Positions 15,095-18,104 of a stretch of 18,104 bases of DNA are shown piece after piece. Below the pieces are notes generated by a model. The model was given only the letters and a program-made list of their open reading frames with translations, did not search any database and was not told the DNA's origin. The position numbers and the translations under genes were made by a program. The stretch's first letter is position 1. Every line of letters begins with the position of its first letter. The DNA comes from JAYFNU01 sp964458545 (GTDB lineage Bacteria > Bacillota > Clostridia > Oscillospirales > Ruminococcaceae): assembly GCA_964458545.1 (NCBI GenBank), contig CAYWJF010000033.1, positions 1 to 18,104 of the forward strand, read 5' to 3'.

Positions 15095-16393
15095 TTAATA
15101 GGTGGTGTTCTTTATAATGTCGTCTATTAGTTCGTGTAAGCGGGTATCGGTTTCTATCATACGCTCAACCTTGCCTAAAGCATAGACGATAGTAGCGTGG
15201 TTTCTTCCGCCGAATTCAGCGCCTATCTTTTCCATAGTAAGCCGCGTTACCTGATGCACGATATAGATAGCTACCTGACGCGGCAGGGAAACGGCGGCGG
15301 TCTGCTTAGAGGAGCGGATATCGTCTGGCGTTACGCTGTAGGTGCGCGCAACCTCGCTAATTATCTTTTCCACCGTTACGGGAATAGGCGTCTGCTCAGA
15401 CATAATATCCTTAATTGCGTTCTGCGCAAGGCCGATAGAAGGAGCGACGCCGTCCATCTGGTTGTAAGCGGCGAGCTTTTTGACCGCGCCCTCAAGCTGG
15501 CGAATATCGTTTTTGACGTTGCTCGCGATAAAGTCCGCGACGTCTGGCGGAAGCTTTAAGCCGAGAGCCTCAGCCTTCGTATAAAGGATAGACACGCGGG
15601 TCTCTACGTCGGGAGGCTGAACGTCCGCGATAATACCCCACTCGAAGCGGGTGCGAAGGCGTTCCTCAAGGGATTTTATCTCCTTCGCGGGTCGGTCGCT
15701 TGTAAGTACTATTTGTTTTTGCGCGCTATGTAGTGCGTTGAAGGTGTGGAAAAACTCCTCTTGCGTTGAGTCCTTGCCGCCGAGGAACTGAACGTCGTCT
15801 ACAAGCAACACGTCCACCGAACGGTACTTCTCATGGAACGGCTCGGTGCTGCCCGACTGGATAGCGGCGATAAGCTCGTTCGTGAACTGCTCGCAGCCTA
15901 TATACAAAATTTCAAGCTCGGGGCGGTTCTTCTTTATATCGTTCTCTATGGCGCGAAGCAGGTGGGTCTTACCGAGCCCTGACGAGCCGTAGATAAACAG
16001 CGGGTTATATGCCTTAGCGGGGTTTGCCGCGACGGCGATAGCCGCGGCGTGAGCGAAGCGGTTATCGGGTCCGACGATAAAATTATCGAAGGTGTAGTCC
16101 TCGGAGGCGGCGCGGGGAAGCACCGTATCGGGAACCTCTACAGCTGCGGAGCGGCTGACTATCTTGACCTCAACGTCAAAGCCCATTACCTGAAAAAAGC
16201 CGCGTTTAATGAGGTCGAGATACCGTTCCTCAACCATAGTTTTTATGAAGTCGGAGCTTACCGATATGGTTGCTACGCCGCCCTCAAAGGAGACGGGCTC
16301 AATGCCCTTCAGCCAGATATTGTAGATGGTTTCGGATTCCTGCTCCTTGCAAAACTCCTTAACGACGTCAAGGCACTGCGTGAACGATTCCAT
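15095..16393 (-). CDS. dnaA: Chromosomal replication initiator DnaA
   Basis: A 432-residue AAA+ initiator that binds DnaA boxes, melts oriC and recruits the helicase. Domain I is residues 1-80 and the linker domain II is very short. The AAA+ domain has Walker A GSSGLGKT (136-143), Walker B LLVDD (196-200), sensor 1 VLTSDRP, the arginine-finger box LEERLRTRFEWG and sensor 2 NDIRQLEGAV. Domain IV has the helix-turn-helix signature FGGRNHATIVYA (394-405). The usual signature is FGGRDHTTV, so Asn398 and Ala400 replace Asp and Thr, and Gln364 replaces the basic residue before the helix that enters the minor groove. A longer frame starts at 16456, but that would begin inside the promoter. ATG 16393 fits the family N-terminus and has AAGGGG 10 bases upstream. 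Confidence 0.98.
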   Translation of the reverse strand: MESFTQCLDVVKEFCKEQESETIYNIWLKGIEPVSFEGGVATISVSSDFIKTMVEERYLDLIKRGFFQVMGFDVEVKIVSRSAAVEVPDTVLPRAASEDYTFDNFIVGPDNRFAHAAAIAVAANPAKAYNPLFIYGSSGLGKTHLLRAIENDIKKNRPELEILYIGCEQFTNELIAAIQSGSTEPFHEKYRSVDVLLVDDVQFLGGKDSTQEEFFHTFNALHSAQKQIVLTSDRPAKEIKSLEERLRTRFEWGIIADVQPPDVETRVSILYTKAEALGLKLPPDVADFIASNVKNDIRQLEGAVKKLAAYNQMDGVAPSIGLAQNAIKDIMSEQTPIPVTVEKIISEVARTYSVTPDDIRSSKQTAAVSLPRQVAIYIVHQVTRLTMEKIGAEFGGRNHATIVYALGKVERMIETDTRLHELIDDIIKNTTY

Positions 16394-16442
16394 AAATCGC
16401 CTACCCCTTTTGTTTAAAATAATACATATATAATATGTTACA

Positions 16443-16472
16443 AGTATAGCATACACGGGGGTAGATTTTCAA
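16443..16472 (-). promoter_or_regulatory. dnaA promoter
   Basis: On the minus strand TTGAAA (16472-16467) is followed after 18 bases by TATACT (16448-16443), with TGC directly before the -10 (extended -10). The predicted leader is about 43 bases. The -35 is embedded in an exact DnaA-box-like nonamer. Confidence 0.78.
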
Positions 16473-16474
16473 CA
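16466..16474 (+). promoter_or_regulatory. DnaA-box-like nonamer overlapping the dnaA -35
   Basis: An exact TTTTCAACA on the plus strand, opposite in orientation to the oriC array, covers the whole -35 hexamer of the dnaA promoter. DnaA bound here would block RNA polymerase, which is how dnaA autoregulation works in other bacteria. Confidence 0.6.
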
Positions 16475-16548
16475 AAAAACGAGCGTTTGAGTTTAAAAAA
16501 ATAACCAAATTCCGACGGATAAAGAGATAAAATTAATATATTCTTTAC

Positions 16549-16578
16549 TTGACAAGCAAAAGGCGCTTGTTATATACT
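16549..16578 (+). promoter_or_regulatory. rpmH promoter
   Basis: A consensus TTGACA (16549-16554) and TATACT (16573-16578) are separated by 18 bases. A small inverted repeat CAAGC/GCTTG (16553-16557 and 16565-16569) lies in the spacer. The promoter drives the rpmH-rnpA-yidD-yidC run and is divergent from the dnaA promoter. The rest of 16394-16614 is AT-rich with no further gene. Confidence 0.8.
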
Positions 16579-16614
16579 TATTCTCTGCAAGGTATAAAAA
16601 AGGAGTCTTAAATA

Positions 16615-16749
16615 ATGAAACCCACATTTCATCCTAAAAAACGTACGCGTTCTAATGAACACGGTTTTTTAAAGCGTATGTCCACAAGAAACGGCCGTAA
16701 GGTTCTGGCCCGTCGCCGCGCACGCGGAAGAGCCCGTTTAAGCGCCTAA
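16615..16749 (+). CDS. rpmH: 50S ribosomal protein L34
   Basis: A 44-residue, very basic protein (MKPTFHPKKRTRSNEHGFLKR...RKVLARRRARGRARLSA), the standard length and sequence of L34, a structural protein of the large ribosomal subunit. AAGGAG is placed about 10 bases before the ATG. It is first in the conserved rpmH-rnpA-yidD-yidC cluster and is followed at once by a hairpin with a T tract, which would make it more abundant than the genes behind it. Confidence 0.98.
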   Translation: MKPTFHPKKRTRSNEHGFLKRMSTRNGRKVLARRRARGRARLSA

Positions 16750-16787
16750 AAGAGCCAACCGTGCACAACGCGGCAGGCTCTTATTTT
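16750..16787 (+). terminator. Hairpin with T tract between rpmH and rnpA (terminator or attenuator)
   Basis: AAGAGCC (16750-16756) pairs with GGCTCTT (16776-16782) around a 19-base loop that can pair partly within itself, followed by ATTTTT. It sits in the 42-base gap before rnpA. Partial termination would set the high L34 to low RnpA ratio expected for these genes. Confidence 0.65.
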
Positions 16788-16791
16788 TACG

Positions 16792-17130
16792 ATGGGTAAG
16801 CTTAAAACGATTAACCAGAACTATCTGTTCCAAAGGGCTTACCGAAGCCGTAACCGCTTTGTCTCGCCCTTTCTGGTCACCTATGTTGTTCCGCGCAAAA
16901 CGGGCGGAATACGTATGGGAATAACCACGAGCAGAAAAATAGGCTGCGCAGTTGAAAGAAACCGCGCGCGAAGAATAGTCAAAGCCGCCGCGGTCGAGCT
17001 TCTTAAGAACGCGGACGGCTGCTTTGACGTAGTATTTGTTTGCCGAGCCGCCACCGTCTCAAGAAAGTCCACGGCGATGTACGGCATAATTAAAGGACAC
17101 CTGAAAAACGCGGGTGTTTTAAATGATTAA
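16792..17130 (+). CDS. rnpA: Ribonuclease P protein component
   Basis: The 112-residue basic protein cofactor of RNase P, which helps the catalytic RNA bind precursor tRNA 5' leaders. The family pattern is clear: an N-terminal FQRAYRSRNRFVSPFLVTYVVP, then RMGITTSRKIGCAVERNRARRIVKAA (residues 41-66) with the RNRxxR basic motif, and DVVFVCR. In the signature, the usual RNRIKR is RNRARR, a conservative change. There is no Shine-Dalgarno site at a normal distance before the ATG; the T tract of the hairpin takes that place. The 3' end overlaps yidD by 8 bases. Confidence 0.95.
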   Translation: MGKLKTINQNYLFQRAYRSRNRFVSPFLVTYVVPRKTGGIRMGITTSRKIGCAVERNRARRIVKAAAVELLKNADGCFDVVFVCRAATVSRKSTAMYGIIKGHLKNAGVLND

Positions 17131-17365
17131 GAAATTACTTATTGGTATTCTGAAATTCTATAAGCGTAGGATATCGCCGGGGCTTGGCTCAAACTGTAGG
17201 TTTGTGCCCACCTGCTCCGAATACGCTATGGAAGCGATAGAGACGCGCGGCGTTATAGTGGGGCTTGCCCTTTCAACGTGGCGGCTGTTAAGATGCAATC
17301 CGTTTTGCAGGGGCGGGTACGACCCCGTTCCGCAAAGGAAAAATAAAAATACCCCCGAAGCTTAA
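17123..17365 (+). CDS. yidD: Membrane protein insertion efficiency factor YidD
   Basis: An 80-residue protein with the complete YidD signature: a basic amphipathic N-terminal helix (ILKFYKRRISPGLGSNCRF), PTCSEYAMEAI, and RLLRCNPFCRGGYDPVP. Cysteines 25, 31, 58 and 62 are at the conserved positions. It sits on the inner face of the membrane and assists YidC-dependent insertion by family inference. It overlaps rnpA at the 5' end and supplies, at its stop, the AAGGAG site of yidC. Confidence 0.96.
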   Translation: MIKKLLIGILKFYKRRISPGLGSNCRFVPTCSEYAMEAIETRGVIVGLALSTWRLLRCNPFCRGGYDPVPQRKNKNTPEA

Positions 17366-17374
17366 GGAGTACAA

Positions 17375-18104
17375 ATGAAAAAAAAGACAGTCCTGATTTC
17401 GCTAACGGTGCTTATCGCTATACTTGTAACAGCGTGCGCCGCACAGGCGACAACGTCTGCCGACGTAGTAGACACGGCAATGAAGATGACGATATGGGAT
17501 TACGTCGCAATTCCCCTTGGCTGGATAATGAAGGTTTGCTACCTTTTTGCCAACGACGTGCTTCATCTTCCTCTCGCGTATGTTTTCGCAATGTTCCTCT
17601 TCACCTTAATTACAAAGGTGCTTCTCTTCCCGCTTTCCATTAAGCAACAGCGTTCTACGGCTATGGCGGCGGCGTACAAGCCGATGATAGACGAGATAAA
17701 CAAGAAGTACGCCAACGACCGCCAGAAGCAGTCTGAGGAGATGAGCAAGCTCCAAACGGAGTACGGCTACAACCCCGCCGCGGGCTGTCTTCCCATGCTT
17801 ATCCAGTTCCCGATAATCTTCGGTCTTATCCGTGTTATCTATAAGCCCCTTCGTCATATGCTCGGACTTCCCGCCGACTTTATCCGTCAGGTATGCGAGA
17901 TAGCGGCGAAGAACACCGAGATATCCACGGCGAATTCGCTTCTACTTGAAAACACGGCTATTCAGCAGATTAAAACGAATATCGGCGCGTTCAGCTCGCT
18001 TACCTCTAACCCCGAGTACGCTGATTATTTCGACAAGATAGCAAACCTTGATATGAGCGTAGGCTCGATACACCTTTTCGAGCTACCCTCTTTCCAGAAT
18101 ATTA
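17375..18104 (+). CDS. yidC: YidC/Oxa1 membrane protein insertase, N-terminal part
   Basis: The gene is cut by the window end; 243 codons are visible. It begins with a lipoprotein signal (MKKKTVLISLTVLIAILVTAC, lipidated Cys21), as in Gram-positive YidC/SpoIIIJ. The first long membrane segment is followed by TLITKVLLFPLSIKQQRS, then the cytoplasmic helical hairpin (KPMIDEINKKYA...MSKLQTEYG), then NPAAGCLPMLIQFPIIFGLIRVI, all hallmarks of the family. Lys81 stands where the charged residue of the hydrophilic groove is usually Arg. About 60 residues are inserted after the second core membrane segment (from ~160), a feature of clostridial homologues. The protein inserts small membrane proteins alone or with SecYEG. 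AAGGAG lies 5 bases before the ATG. Confidence 0.96.
   Translation, partial: MKKKTVLISLTVLIAILVTACAAQATTSADVVDTAMKMTIWDYVAIPLGWIMKVCYLFANDVLHLPLAYVFAMFLFTLITKVLLFPLSIKQQRSTAMAAAYKPMIDEINKKYANDRQKQSEEMSKLQTEYGYNPAAGCLPMLIQFPIIFGLIRVIYKPLRHMLGLPADFIRQVCEIAAKNTEISTANSLLLENTAIQQIKTNIGAFSSLTSNPEYADYFDKIANLDMSVGSIHLFELPSFQNI

Noticed and set aside
16394..16456. N-terminal extension of dnaA by 21 codons
   Set aside because: The extended start would lie within or upstream of the -10 region of the dnaA promoter and has no family counterpart; the ATG at 16393 has a proper Shine-Dalgarno site.
1..18104. Mobile element, prophage, CRISPR or toxin-antitoxin system
   Set aside because: No transposase, integrase, direct-repeat array or paired toxin-antitoxin genes are visible. 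The P-loop kinase resembles zeta-toxin folds only in its general P-loop and has no antitoxin partner.

Overview
This window is the chromosomal replication-origin region of a Gram-positive bacterium of the class Clostridia, probably an Oscillospiraceae- or Ruminococcaceae-like lineage. The call rests on the conserved Firmicutes order. On the minus strand, reading away from the origin, it is dnaA, dnaN, an S4-domain gene (yaaA), recF, remB-like, gyrB, gyrA. On the plus strand, reading away on the other side, it is rpmH, rnpA, yidD, yidC. Moderate GC content, strong Shine-Dalgarno sites, GTG/TTG starts, a lipoprotein-type YidC and a cytosolic orphan-type sensor kinase all fit. The family-level placement is an inference.

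Layout, left to right. Positions 1-850 hold the 3' part of a PrsA/SurA-like foldase gene (+). A perfect hairpin (853-882) separates it from a convergent PAS/histidine-kinase gene (899-2005, -) that ends in an unusual cysteine cluster. A 380-bp divergent intergenic region follows, carrying promoters for both sides and a cluster of DnaA-box-like nonamers. Next come a Fem/MurM-type aminoacyltransferase and a CPBP-family membrane protease homologue (+, translationally coupled), then gap (glyceraldehyde-3-phosphate dehydrogenase, +) with its own promoter and a strong terminator. Convergent to gap, on the minus strand, are a small P-loop kinase gene and an acyltransferase-3 gene. The minus-strand replication cluster gyrA-gyrB-remB-recF-yaaA-dnaN-dnaA fills 7637-16393. 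A 221-bp divergent region with the dnaA and rpmH promoters leads to the plus-strand rpmH-rnpA-yidD-yidC cluster, with yidC cut off by the window end.

The main interest is the origin. The dnaN-dnaA intergenic region (14880-15094) reads, in the dnaA sense, as a run of DnaA-box-like nonamers, a short GC patch, five trinucleotides matching the DnaA-trio pattern and an AT-rich stretch. That is the architecture of the basal unwinding system known from Bacillus. The boxes are mostly TTTTCAACA rather than TTATCCACA, and the DnaA protein here differs from the usual DNA-contact residues of domain IV (GGRNHAT instead of GGRDHTT, and Gln where the minor-groove Arg usually sits). This looks like co-divergence of initiator and origin. 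The same nonamer overlaps the -35 of the dnaA promoter (likely autoregulation) and is clustered again about 13 kb away at 2.1-2.3 kb.

The left third of the window (foldase, FemX-like, CPBP, gap) is transcribed towards the origin, so these genes, including the normally highly expressed gap, would meet the leftward replication fork head-on. No tRNA, rRNA, insertion sequence, prophage or CRISPR array was seen.
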